Positions 1 through 8,258 of a stretch of DNA of 47,136 bases are shown one piece after another. Origin of the DNA: Nocardia jiangxiensis NBRC 101359 (GTDB lineage Bacteria > Actinomycetota > Actinomycetes > Mycobacteriales > Mycobacteriaceae); contig NZ_BAGB01000066.1 of the NCBI RefSeq assembly GCF_000308615.1, positions 1 to 47,136 of the forward strand, in the 5' to 3' direction. The stretch's first letter is position 1. Each line of letters starts with the position of its first letter. A program made the position numbers and the translations under genes. The notes below the pieces were generated by a model. That model saw only the letters and a program-made list of their open reading frames with translations. It made no database searches and was not told the DNA's origin.

Positions 1-117
1 AGCCTGCGAGCGCGACCGAGGTCGACAGGTTCCCCCGCCCGTGCCGAACTCGCGGTTGTCACGCCGAAACCGGCCCACCCGAGCGGATGCCACGACGACA
101 GCCAACGAGGGAGCAGC

Positions 118-1860
118 GTGCTCGAAACCCTGACCGTCCACACGTCCGAGCCGTACGGGGACTTCCCGTACGAATGGGTAACGGCCACTGCGGAATTCGC
201 CGTCGATCCGGCAGCGGCAGCCAACGCCCGGATCGTCGACCTCGACCGGGCCCCACGCGCCGACGACGGCCGCGTCCGGTTCGACGCGGACGTCCGGATA
301 CTGCGCCCGAAGACCGGCGGCAACGGCCGCGCCCTGCTCGCGGTGCCGAATCGCGGTATGGCCCTGGGGCTTCCGTGCAATGCACAACCCGCCCCGCTGT
401 CCTTCGATCCGACCGCCGCACCGGCCGCGGGCGATGCTTTCCTGCTCCGGCGTGGCTGGACCATCGCGTGGTGTGGCTGGCAGTGGGACATCCGCCGGGA
501 ATGGGGTGCGGTGGGGCTGAACGCACCGGTCGCCGAGGTCGAGCCCGGCCGGCTGCGAGTCGAGTTCCGGCCCGATGCCGACCAGGCCGAACATCCCCTG
601 AGCGACAACGTGGCGCTGCTGAGCTTCACCGAATATCCGACCGTCGACGTGCACGATCCGGACGCCGTGCTGACCGTCCGCACCTCGCCCATGGCCGCTC
701 CGCAGACCGTGCCCCGGTCGGCATGGCGGTTCACCGGACCGACCACCTTCGCGGTCGACGGCGGTTTCCGCGCCTTCCACATCTACCGGCTGATCTACCG
801 ATCGGCGTTCGCGCCCGTCGCCGGGAGCGGACTGCTGGCCCTGCGCGACTTCGGCGCTCATCTGCACGGCGAGCACGAATTCGTTTTCGCGCACGGCGTT
901 TCGCAATGTGGACGCCTGCTGCGCCAGATGCTGTTCGACGGTCTCAACGTCGACGAATCCGGTGCGCGGGTTTTCGACGGCATGTTCAGTCAGATCGCCA
1001 GCGCGCGGCGCGGCGAATTCAATCAGCGATTCGCACAACCGAGCCTGACCACACCCCTGACCCCCGCCTACGGCGCGCCCCTGGACACCGCGGCGCTGCT
1101 GACACGCCAACGCGCCATCGGCGGCACTCCGAAGATCATGTTCGTCAACAGCGCCTGGGAGTACTGGCGCGGGGATGCCGCACTGCTGCACCAGAACCCC
1201 GAAACCGGCGAGGACCTGCCCGAGGACCCCGACGCCCGCGCCCACCTGATCTCCGGCACCGACCACATCGGCCCGGCTCCCGAGATCAAAAAGTTCATGC
1301 CCCTTGCCAATCCGGCACACGCACTGGACCCCGCACTCGTCCTGCGCGCATTGTTCATCCAGCTCGAACAGTGGGTCTGCCAGGGCCGCGAGCCCGAACC
1401 GAGCCAGGTTCCCCGCCGTGCGGACGGCACCGCCACCACCCGCGAACGGGTCCTCGAGCAGATCCGCGCGAGGTTCCCCGCCGCCGCTCTCCCCGATCCG
1501 CAACACCTCCCCTGGACCCCGGTCATCGACTCCGACAGCACGGATCTACCTCTCGCACTGGGTGATCCACTCATCGCCCTCGTCTCGACTGTCGACGAGA
1601 ACGGCAACGAGCTGGCCGGTATCCGCCTCCCCGACCTCTCCGCCGGAACAACCGCCTACACCGGCTGGAACCCCCGCGCCCACGTCGACGGCCTACCCGA
1701 CGTCCTCTACGAAATGCTCGGCAGCCGCCTCACTTCCGAGCCTCCCGCCACCCCCGACATCGCCGCGATCCGAGCCGCCGCCCGATCCCTGATCGACCAC
1801 CGCTTCCTGCTCCCGGAAGACCTCGACCAGGCCGTCGCCCAGGCGACCGACCTCACCTGA
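118..1860 (+). CDS. Alpha/beta hydrolase domain protein (Abhydrolase_10 / PF20091-like)
   Basis: A 580-residue protein that reads as the large alpha/beta hydrolase-domain family found in actinobacteria. The presumed nucleophile elbow is GVSQCGRLLR, with Ser at about residue 262. A conserved-looking GTDHIG segment lies at about 380-385. I see no signal peptide, so it is probably cytoplasmic. The start is GTG, preceded by a purine-rich GAGGGAGC about 5 bases upstream; overlapping open frames on both strands are shadows. It stands alone, with a TetR gene pointing towards it from the right. Substrate is unknown; esterase or amidase activity on a hydrophobic substrate is a family-level guess. Confidence 0.85.
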   Translation: MLETLTVHTSEPYGDFPYEWVTATAEFAVDPAAAANARIVDLDRAPRADDGRVRFDADVRILRPKTGGNGRALLAVPNRGMALGLPCNAQPAPLSFDPTAAPAAGDAFLLRRGWTIAWCGWQWDIRREWGAVGLNAPVAEVEPGRLRVEFRPDADQAEHPLSDNVALLSFTEYPTVDVHDPDAVLTVRTSPMAAPQTVPRSAWRFTGPTTFAVDGGFRAFHIYRLIYRSAFAPVAGSGLLALRDFGAHLHGEHEFVFAHGVSQCGRLLRQMLFDGLNVDESGARVFDGMFSQIASARRGEFNQRFAQPSLTTPLTPAYGAPLDTAALLTRQRAIGGTPKIMFVNSAWEYWRGDAALLHQNPETGEDLPEDPDARAHLISGTDHIGPAPEIKKFMPLANPAHALDPALVLRALFIQLEQWVCQGREPEPSQVPRRADGTATTRERVLEQIRARFPAAALPDPQHLPWTPVIDSDSTDLPLALGDPLIALVSTVDENGNELAGIRLPDLSAGTTAYTGWNPRAHVDGLPDVLYEMLGSRLTSEPPATPDIAAIRAAARSLIDHRFLLPEDLDQAVAQATDLT

Positions 1861-2070
1861 CTCACACCGGAATCGCCCGCACCCCTTGACTATTACGGAT
1901 TACAACGTGCGGTGTGTTCCCTACCATCACCCACCGCGCATCCCGACCGGAATACGCTTCGGTCGGCACGAGGTCCGGCCGCGATGGGCGCAACCTTGCT
2001 CGAGCCATATCTCCGACGCTGCGCCCGGCGACACTTTTCGGAGCCCGTTGGTGAAACGAAATAGTTGATC

Positions 2071-2086
2071 CGTATCAGTCGATACG
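2071..2086 (-). terminator. Small hairpin after the TetR gene
   Basis: A perfect 6-bp inverted repeat (CGTATC / GATACG) with a 4-base loop lies directly after the stop codon of the minus-strand TetR gene. There is no T-tract, so it is at best a weak terminator. The rest of the 227-base gap back to the hydrolase stop holds nothing recognisable. Confidence 0.3.
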
Positions 2087-2087
2087 G

Positions 2088-2660
2088 TCACTCCTCGACA
2101 GCGAGAACAACCGCCCGAGTGGCGGTGTCGGCGACCTGTTCGTCGGTCAGGTTGCTGTGCGCGAGCAGGACGTGGGACAGGACGATGCGGACCACGACCT
2201 CGGCGGCCTGGACGGGGGTCAGGGCCAGGGCGGCGTCGGCGCGGGCGGCGATCAAGGGGGCGGCCAGGGCGGCGACGGTCTCGACCAGATTGAGTTCGGA
2301 TCTGCCGTGCGCGATGGCGACGTTGATCAGCCAGTCCGGCTCGTGATTGCGGATGTACCCGAACGCGGCGTGCTTGCGCAGGTAGCCGAGCGCGAAAAGC
2401 GTGACGGCGTGGACGATTCGGCCGGGCGGGGCGAACAGGTCCAGTTCGGTGTAGGCGGCGGTGATCATCTTGACCACCTCGCCGCGACCGATGGCAGCGA
2501 TCAGGCCGTCTTTGTCGCCGAACTCGCGGTAGGCCGTGGCACGGGAAACTCCCGCGCGTTCCGCGACGCCGCCGATGGTCAGAGCGCCCAGACCGCTCTC
2601 GGCGATCAACTCGAGCGCCGCGTCGTGCAGCGCCTCCGAGGATCGAGTCGGTGAGGTCAT
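2088..2660 (-). CDS. TetR-family transcriptional regulator
   Basis: A 190-residue regulator with the TetR N-terminal helix-turn-helix (ALTIGGVAERAGVSRATAYREF, written here as its key run AGVSRATAYREF) at about residues 27-50, followed by a variable ligand-binding domain. I chose ATG at 2660 (MTSPTRSS) because the 23 residues in the longer frame are Arg-rich and do not look like a TetR start. It is divergent from the 830-residue flavoprotein fusion across a 155-base gap containing inverted repeats, so control of that gene and of itself is the obvious inference. The ligand is unknown. Confidence 0.9.
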   Translation of the reverse strand: MTSPTRSSEALHDAALELIAESGLGALTIGGVAERAGVSRATAYREFGDKDGLIAAIGRGEVVKMITAAYTELDLFAPPGRIVHAVTLFALGYLRKHAAFGYIRNHEPDWLINVAIAHGRSELNLVETVAALAAPLIAARADAALALTPVQAAEVVVRIVLSHVLLAHSNLTDEQVADTATRAVVLAVEE

Positions 2661-2713
2661 GCCTATTTTTCTACCTGCACGCCGTGCCCGGCCGTGCGCG
2701 AACCGGCAGACAA

Positions 2714-2728
2714 TGGTTGCGACAACCA
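2714..2728. promoter_or_regulatory. Candidate TetR operator
   Basis: TGGTTG-CGA-CAACCA is a perfect 6-bp inverted repeat with a 3-base spacer in the TetR/flavoprotein divergent gap. A second, looser pair (ACTGA at 2733, TCAGT at 2752) lies beside it. Position and symmetry fit an operator; binding is inferred. Confidence 0.45.
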
Positions 2729-2815
2729 ACTAACTGAGACTATTCTCCGATTCAGTATCAGTAACCGGAGGTCTCGCACACTCCGGCTGCGCCACGACGA
2801 CGCCGGAGGACACCG

Positions 2816-5308
2816 ATGACCGCACGCGGACAGGCCGATCCGGCGAATACGCGACGCGGACATGCCGTGGTGCTGGGCGCGAGCATGGCCGGACTGCTCA
2901 CCGCGCGGGTGTTGAGCGAGAGCTTCGCCTCGGTGACCGTGCTCGAGCGCGACGATCTCGCCGGGCCCGGCGACCGCCGTGGAGTGCCGCAGGGCCGGCA
3001 TGTGCACGCCCTGCTCGCGCGCGGCGAACGCATTCTGGCCGAACTGTTTCCGGGCATCACCGCCGAGCTTCTCGCCGACGGCGCGGTGCAATGCCGCTCG
3101 CTGACCGAGATGCGGATGAGCATCGCCGGATACACGCTCTCGCAATCCGACGCCGGATACTCCCTGTTGCAGGCCAGCCGCCCGCTCTTGGAATGGCGTG
3201 TGCGACAACGTGTCCGAGCCCTACCCAATGTCGAGGTCCAGGACCGCTGCACCGCACTGAACCTGCTGACCGACCCCGCGCGAACCCGCGTCACCGGAGT
3301 TCTGGCGCAATCGGAGAACAGCGACGACCCGAACGAGATATTCGCCGATCTGGTGGTGGGCTGCCTGGGCAGACACGGCCCGATCATCGACTGGCTCACC
3401 GCAATCGACTATCCGCGGCCCGCCGAGGAGGGCGTACGCATCGACATGATGTACGCCAGCCGCTACATCCGGCTGCCGGATCATGCGGCCGCACACCTGC
3501 GCGGCGACAAGGAGATCGTCGTCGCGAACCAGGATCCCGCACGCGGCCTGGCCCTGTTCGCCGTCGAGGATGGTCGGCACATCCTGACCCTGATCGGCTA
3601 TGGCGCGGACCATCCCCCGACCGACCAGGACGGGTTCTGGCGATTCGCCTCCTCGGTCGCACCGCCGGACGTCGCCCAGGCACTGCTGTCGGCCGAATCG
3701 CTGACCGGCATCAGCACCTACCGCTATCCGGCCAATCAGCGCCGTCGCTACGAACGCCTCTCCCGCTTCCCGGACGGACTGCTCGTGCTCGGTGACGCGG
3801 TGTGCAGCTTCAGTCCGGCGTTCGGACAAGGCATGTCGGTCTCGGCACTCCAGGCGATGCAGCTGCGCAATGTGCTCGCCGATGGCGATCACGATCTGGC
3901 ACGCAGGTTCTTCCGCGCCGCGGCCCGGGTCATCGATGATCCCTGGCTGATCACCCGCCTGTTCGACCTCGCGATGCCGCACGTCGACGCCAAGGGCCAG
4001 ATCCCGATCCAACTGCTGGGCCTGGGCGCGCGCACGGCGATGGCCATCGGCGCACGAGATGCGACTGTGGGACAACAGATCTCACGCATCGCGGGCCTGC
4101 TCGACCGTCCACTGGCGGTGGCCCAGCCTCCCCTGCTGACCCGGATCGCCGCGAACGCAGGCGTGGTCGGCCTGAATCTGCTGCGCGAGGTCGCGACATC
4201 CGGACGTCCGGTGCGCGCCACGGGATTCGGCCCGATCCCGCTGACTCCCGCACACGGATTCCACCCGCTCCCGGTCCGCGCGGTCGAACGCGACACCGGC
4301 GACAGCGTGCTGATCGAATTCGAGGTTCCCGATCGGCTCGCGGACCGGTTCGGGTACATCGCCGGACAGCACGTCGTCATTCGCGGCACCGCTGACGGGC
4401 AGCCGATCCGGCGCAGCTACTCGCTGTGCGACGCACCCGATGCGGGCCGGTTGCGCATCGCGGTGAAGCGGCAGGACGGCGGCCTGTTCTCCGAATACGC
4501 ACTCGAACGCCTCACCGCGGGAACGGTTCTGCACGTCGGCGAACCGGGGGGCGCATTCACCGCGCACACCGCCCCGGCCGCGGCCGAGCACCATGCCGCC
4601 GTCGCGGCGGGCAGCGGGATCACCCCGATCGCCGCGATCGCCGCCGCCGTCCTGGCGAACGATCCACACAGCCGCTTCACCCTGTACTACGCCAGCCGCG
4701 ACAGCACCGCGATCATGCTCGGCGACCTGCTCAGCACACTGACCGCCCGGTTTCCCGGACGATTACGGATCGTCCACCACCTGTCCCGCCAAACCGGTAC
4801 ACCGCTTCCGCCGACCACCCCCGGCATCGATTACCGCCACGGCCGCATGGACATTCGCGAACTGCCCGGCCTCGACGCGGACCACTGGTACCTGTGCGGA
4901 CCCGACTCCCTGCTCTCGGCCGCTCGTACGGAACTCCTGGGAAGCGATATCGCTGCGTCGCGCATATATACGGAGCGTTTCCGGACCCGCGAGCCCGAAC
5001 CGACCGCCCCGCAGCCGAATCGGCCGCCGTGCACGGTCACCCTCACCGGCCACGGCGAGGATCTGGTGTTCACCATGCCCCAGGGCGACCACATCCTCGA
5101 CGCCGCGCTCACGCATCGCGAGGACCTGCCCTACTCCTGTCTCGGCGGATCGTGCGGAACCTGCATCGCCACAGTGCGATCCGGCACGGTACGGATGGAC
5201 GAGGACCCGGATACGGCGCTCACCGCGGCCGAACTCGCCGACGGAGCGGTGCTGACCTGCCGAAGCGTGCCCGAATCCGCCGCGGTCACGCTGCGATTCG
5301 GTCGTTGA
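2816..5308 (+). CDS. Three-module flavoprotein: FAD monooxygenase-like + ferredoxin reductase + plant-type 2Fe-2S
   Basis: An 830-residue fusion. Residues ~15-450 resemble stand-alone actinobacterial FAD-dependent oxidoreductases: VVLGASMAGL dinucleotide motif at ~18-27, an ERD after strand 2, and GDAVCSFSPAFGQGM (second FAD motif) near 330. Residues ~475-715 form a ferredoxin-NADP reductase-like module: RRSYSL flavin motif near 530, GSGITPI near 598 and CGPDSLL near 693. Residues ~735-829 are a plant-type ferredoxin with CxxxxCxxC (CLGGSCGTC) near 774-782 and the fourth Cys in LTCRS. It would take electrons from NAD(P)H through flavin and 2Fe-2S, perhaps to the N-terminal flavin. The start is ATG with GGAGGACACC upstream. 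No membrane segment is visible. The fusion order is unusual; the substrate is unknown. Confidence 0.88.
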   Translation: MTARGQADPANTRRGHAVVLGASMAGLLTARVLSESFASVTVLERDDLAGPGDRRGVPQGRHVHALLARGERILAELFPGITAELLADGAVQCRSLTEMRMSIAGYTLSQSDAGYSLLQASRPLLEWRVRQRVRALPNVEVQDRCTALNLLTDPARTRVTGVLAQSENSDDPNEIFADLVVGCLGRHGPIIDWLTAIDYPRPAEEGVRIDMMYASRYIRLPDHAAAHLRGDKEIVVANQDPARGLALFAVEDGRHILTLIGYGADHPPTDQDGFWRFASSVAPPDVAQALLSAESLTGISTYRYPANQRRRYERLSRFPDGLLVLGDAVCSFSPAFGQGMSVSALQAMQLRNVLADGDHDLARRFFRAAARVIDDPWLITRLFDLAMPHVDAKGQIPIQLLGLGARTAMAIGARDATVGQQISRIAGLLDRPLAVAQPPLLTRIAANAGVVGLNLLREVATSGRPVRATGFGPIPLTPAHGFHPLPVRAVERDTGDSVLIEFEVPDRLADRFGYIAGQHVVIRGTADGQPIRRSYSLCDAPDAGRLRIAVKRQDGGLFSEYALERLTAGTVLHVGEPGGAFTAHTAPAAAEHHAAVAAGSGITPIAAIAAAVLANDPHSRFTLYYASRDSTAIMLGDLLSTLTARFPGRLRIVHHLSRQTGTPLPPTTPGIDYRHGRMDIRELPGLDADHWYLCGPDSLLSAARTELLGSDIAASRIYTERFRTREPEPTAPQPNRPPCTVTLTGHGEDLVFTMPQGDHILDAALTHREDLPYSCLGGSCGTCIATVRSGTVRMDEDPDTALTAAELADGAVLTCRSVPESAAVTLRFGR

Positions 5309-5447
5309 GCCCGGAGTGACCCGGACCGCATTCGGCCGCCTTTTGCGCGGGAGGTCTTGCATATGTACTTGCATCCGCTGTTACACTGTGGATCTTCAGT
5401 AAGTACGTGTCAGGTTGCGCCCCAAGGGATTCAGCGGTACCGGCGAT

Positions 5448-5636
5448 ATGGCGAAAAAGGTTCATCTGCAGTTGCGATTCCCACTCGGGGGAGCGGTGCT
5501 GGACTACCGTGCCGAGAGATCGGTGGCACACCGGGTGGCCGCCGAGTTGAGCCGACACGGCGTCGACGTATCCATCGACGACAATCTCCGCACCGGTCTG
5601 GCCGACCTGCCACACGAGGAACTCTGGGCGGTGTAA
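5448..5636 (+). CDS. Small hypothetical protein
   Basis: A 62-residue ORF (MAKKVHLQLRF...) with strong G/C preference at codon position 3. I recognise no domain. The frame also opens at TTG 5415, adding 11 residues; neither start has a convincing Shine-Dalgarno, so the start is uncertain. It ends in an acidic/aromatic tail (HEELWAV). It follows the flavoprotein fusion and may be paired with the next small gene. Confidence 0.5.
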   Translation: MAKKVHLQLRFPLGGAVLDYRAERSVAHRVAAELSRHGVDVSIDDNLRTGLADLPHEELWAV

Positions 5637-5855
5637 CCCCCGGTCAGCAGGCTTTTCCCAGGGTCGGCAATATTCCGGCGCCACAATGGTTGTGCAGATG
5701 CGTTTTCGAATGTTCTTGCACGGGTACAATTTTCGCAAACCTCGCGGGAATGTGACACCATACCCAACAGCACGCTCATCGCCGGTGTTGACGCGAGCGT
5801 GCTCCGCGCCTCAACCGCACCCCGCGCATCTCTCCAGCCAGGAGTCACCTGCCAC

Positions 5856-6098
5856 ATGCAGCACGCCGCACCCGCCCCAGGCTCCCGAATGCCGAATACA
5901 CAGCGCCTCGCCGATCTACTGTCCGTGATTCGCGCGGAGGAGAAACTCCTGCGTGAGCTCGGTAGCGAGGTAGCCGCCATCGCGATCGGCACCGCGCCGA
6001 ATCTGCCCGGCGCCCGCCCGGCGTACCGCGGCTCGCGCCCCGATCTGCTCATCGGCCGACCCGACGATTTCCTCTGGGAATGGTACGGATTCCCCTGA
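5856..6098 (+). CDS. Small hypothetical protein
   Basis: An 80-residue ORF starting at ATG with GGAG about 11 bases upstream. After a Pro/Ala-rich beginning comes a predicted helix (QRLADLLSVIRAEEKLLREL, residues ~15-34) and a C-terminus rich in Arg, Pro and aromatic residues ending in WEWYGFP. No known family recognised. It is 182 bases ahead of the DUF574 methyltransferase, on the same strand. Confidence 0.5.
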   Translation: MQHAAPAPGSRMPNTQRLADLLSVIRAEEKLLRELGSEVAAIAIGTAPNLPGARPAYRGSRPDLLIGRPDDFLWEWYGFP

Positions 6099-6279
6099 GC
6101 ATCCGTCGAGATCCGGTGCGCGCTCGACAGCGCCGAATTCTTGGGTTCTGCTGGAATTCGGCCGATTTCGTGCACTTTCAGGCGCTGGCCGGAACCCCAT
6201 GACGACACAGACAGGTCTCTCGGTCCGGCAATGCTGGGGTAGACATATCGTTGATCTGGTCACGATGTCAGGAGGTGTG

Positions 6280-7092
6280 GTGTCAGGCGACAGGCCAGCA
6301 CCCGAGGGGATCGACCCGGCGAAACCCAATGCCGCCCGTGTGTACGACTATCTGCTGGGGGGCAAGGACAACTACAGCGCGGACCGCGCCGTTGCGAAGC
6401 GGATGTTGGAGGTCGCTCCGGAGAATCGGACGCTGGCCTGGTTCAGCCGCAAATTCCTCACCGGCGCAGCGCGATTGGCAGCCGAGGGCGGTGTGCGGCA
6501 GTTCATCGATATCGGTGCGGGCATCCCGACCTCGCCCAGTGTGTACGAAACAGTCGCCGAGATCGACCCCGCAGTGCGCGTGGCCTCCGTCGATTATGAT
6601 CCGGTCGTCTGTGTGCACGCCAACGCCATAACGGCGGGCCAGACCGGCGTGACGCCGATGCACGCGGACTTCCGCGAACCCTCGGATCTCATTGCGCGCC
6701 TGCGCACCGAGGCCGGCATCGATTTCGATCAGCCGGTTGCCCTGCTGATCGTCGGAGTCCTGCACTTCATCATGGACCATGAACGCCCGGCCGAAATCCT
6801 CGCGCGATTCTCCGAGGTGATGGCGCCGGGTAGTTACGTGGCCTTCACCCATGGATCCACCGAGACCGACGACACGTTCGTCAACCAGACTGCGAGCGAT
6901 ACCAAGGGCAGCACCGCGCAGTTCGTCTTCCGATCGAAATCCGAGGTGGCGAAGCTGTTCGACGGCTTCGACATACTCGATCCGGGGATCGTGACGGTAC
7001 AGGAGTGGCTGGCCGACAACCTGCCGCCCACGCGGCTGGTAATTCTGGCCGGTGTCGGGCACAAGCCCGAGGGGCCGGGCGACCACGGGTAA
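6280..7092 (+). CDS. SAM-dependent methyltransferase, DUF574 / Methyltransf_19 family
   Basis: A 270-residue protein with the family's N-terminal signature PNAARVYDYLLGGKDNY (residues ~16-32), SAM-binding motif I FIDIGAGIPTS (~75-85), an acidic VDYDP after strand 2, and VLHFI at the motif IV/V region. The family is common in Streptomyces and Nocardia; its methyl acceptor is unknown to me. I chose GTG at 6280 because AGGAGG lies 4 bases upstream; ATG at 6265 and an earlier ATG at 6199 lack a good ribosome site. It converges on the pseudogene to its right. Confidence 0.92.
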   Translation: MSGDRPAPEGIDPAKPNAARVYDYLLGGKDNYSADRAVAKRMLEVAPENRTLAWFSRKFLTGAARLAAEGGVRQFIDIGAGIPTSPSVYETVAEIDPAVRVASVDYDPVVCVHANAITAGQTGVTPMHADFREPSDLIARLRTEAGIDFDQPVALLIVGVLHFIMDHERPAEILARFSEVMAPGSYVAFTHGSTETDDTFVNQTASDTKGSTAQFVFRSKSEVAKLFDGFDILDPGIVTVQEWLADNLPPTRLVILAGVGHKPEGPGDHG

Positions 7093-7105
7093 TTCGGAAT
7101 CCGGA

Positions 7106-7897
7106 TCACTCCGCTACGGCCAGCGCACAAGCACGCGCCATGTGCACCTCGGCCAGTTCGCGAGAATCGCGGCCCGAACCGCACGGGCTCGCTACTGCGT
7201 TCACCGGCCGTCCCAACGCCTGCTCGATCATGTGCAGCGTCCGCATCTGCTGGTCCTCGTCCGGACTCTCGTGCACGAACCCCGCGTAGAACGCGGTTCC
7301 CACGGGAAGGGCCAGATCGGCCAGAGGCGCATAGAATCCGGGATCATCCGAGGGTGGATGGCTCACCCCGGACAGCGGTCCGTGCACGAATTCCAGCGTG
7401 CGCCCTGAAGGCCAGTGCCGGGCGACGGCATTGGCGAGATCAACAAGCGGTCGGGCGCTGCGCGGGACCGCGCGGGTCCGATTTCCCTTGCTGCCCAGGC
7501 ACAGATGCACACCGAAGCGAGTTCCCTCCGGCGCGGCCGCGGCCAGCGCGGCGATTCCGCGACTCGGCCGAACCGCACAACTCCCCGAAGATCGGCAGCG
7601 CCTCCTCGGCCTCCCGTAGGTACCCAGATCCATTGTGCTACTGGGTGACTCGACATCACGCGCAAGTCGGTGAACGGTCCGGTGACCTGCGCCGGACAGC
7701 ATCGGCCGCTTGGCCTCGAGCACGCCCTGATTCACCAGGTCCTCGATGATGGGCAGAATGTACAACTCGTGCCGCCGAACCTCGCCGGTCGGCAACGTAC
7801 GCAGGCGTCCACCGGTCCCCGCCAGCATTGCGCGCATCGCTTCTTCGGTGCTCTCGGCCGGGAAACTACCAACCAGGTGCACGGCTCTGTCAGCCAT
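7106..7897 (-). pseudogene. Broken UROD/MetE-like superfamily gene
   Basis: The N-terminus (MADRAVHLVGSFPAEST...LRTLPTGE) and the C-terminus (GFYAPLADLALPVGT..., ...MIEQALGRPV) read as an actinobacterial hypothetical family related to the UROD/MetE barrel, known to me at about 340 residues. In the middle the sense is lost: after STMDLG the expected reading YLREAEEALPIFGELC lies in another frame, and the reading frame rejoins at RGIAALAAAAPEGTRFGVHLC, missing the segment normally between these blocks. The open frame therefore survives only by chance, with an Arg/Ser-rich middle. One frameshift plus an internal deletion is the simplest explanation. The family comparison is from memory. Confidence 0.6.
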
Positions 7898-8258
7898 GTC
7901 CGCATCCTGACGGCAATCGTGTCCAATTCGCCCGTTCGGACGTCTGTCCAGCAGCGACGCAAGGCTATCCACCACTCAGGGCCGAATCATGCGCTCGCAG
8001 CGAATCGAATCGCCTGATCCGTCGTGCACAACGACCTCTCAGCGACTCGCCGATTCCGGCAGACATTCCGACATGTAGGGCGAAACATACTGCCGGACAG
8101 GATTTTCCATTTCGGTCGAGCTGGTTGCCGATAGTTCTCCGGAATTGTTGCGCGTCGTTGCGCGGCGCTATAGCCTCCCTGATCAATCCACTCGAACCGA
8201 TCAATTCACGAGGACGCTCCCTCGCGCTCCTCGTATTTCACGACAGGGAGCGCGTCGC
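7898..8258. other. Intergenic region, divergent promoters
   Basis: A 361-base gap between the start of the minus-strand pseudogene and the start of the secreted hydrolase. Apart from the putative promoter listed at 8145-8174, I see no gene or RNA here. Confidence 0.5.
8145..8174 (+). promoter_or_regulatory. Putative promoter of the secreted hydrolase
   Basis: TTGTTG and TATAGC separated by 18 bases match a sigma70-type promoter fairly well. The start site would fall near 8181, giving a leader of about 78 bases before the GTG at 8259. Confidence 0.35.

Noticed and set aside
87..1565. 492-codon Arg-rich frame overlapping the first hydrolase
   Set aside because: Arg/Pro/Gly-rich composition with no motifs is the usual shadow in high-GC DNA; the other frame has the hydrolase motif and ribosome site.
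1886..2068. 60-codon frame between the first hydrolase and TetR
   Set aside because: Irregular codon bias, no ribosome site and no recognisable sequence.
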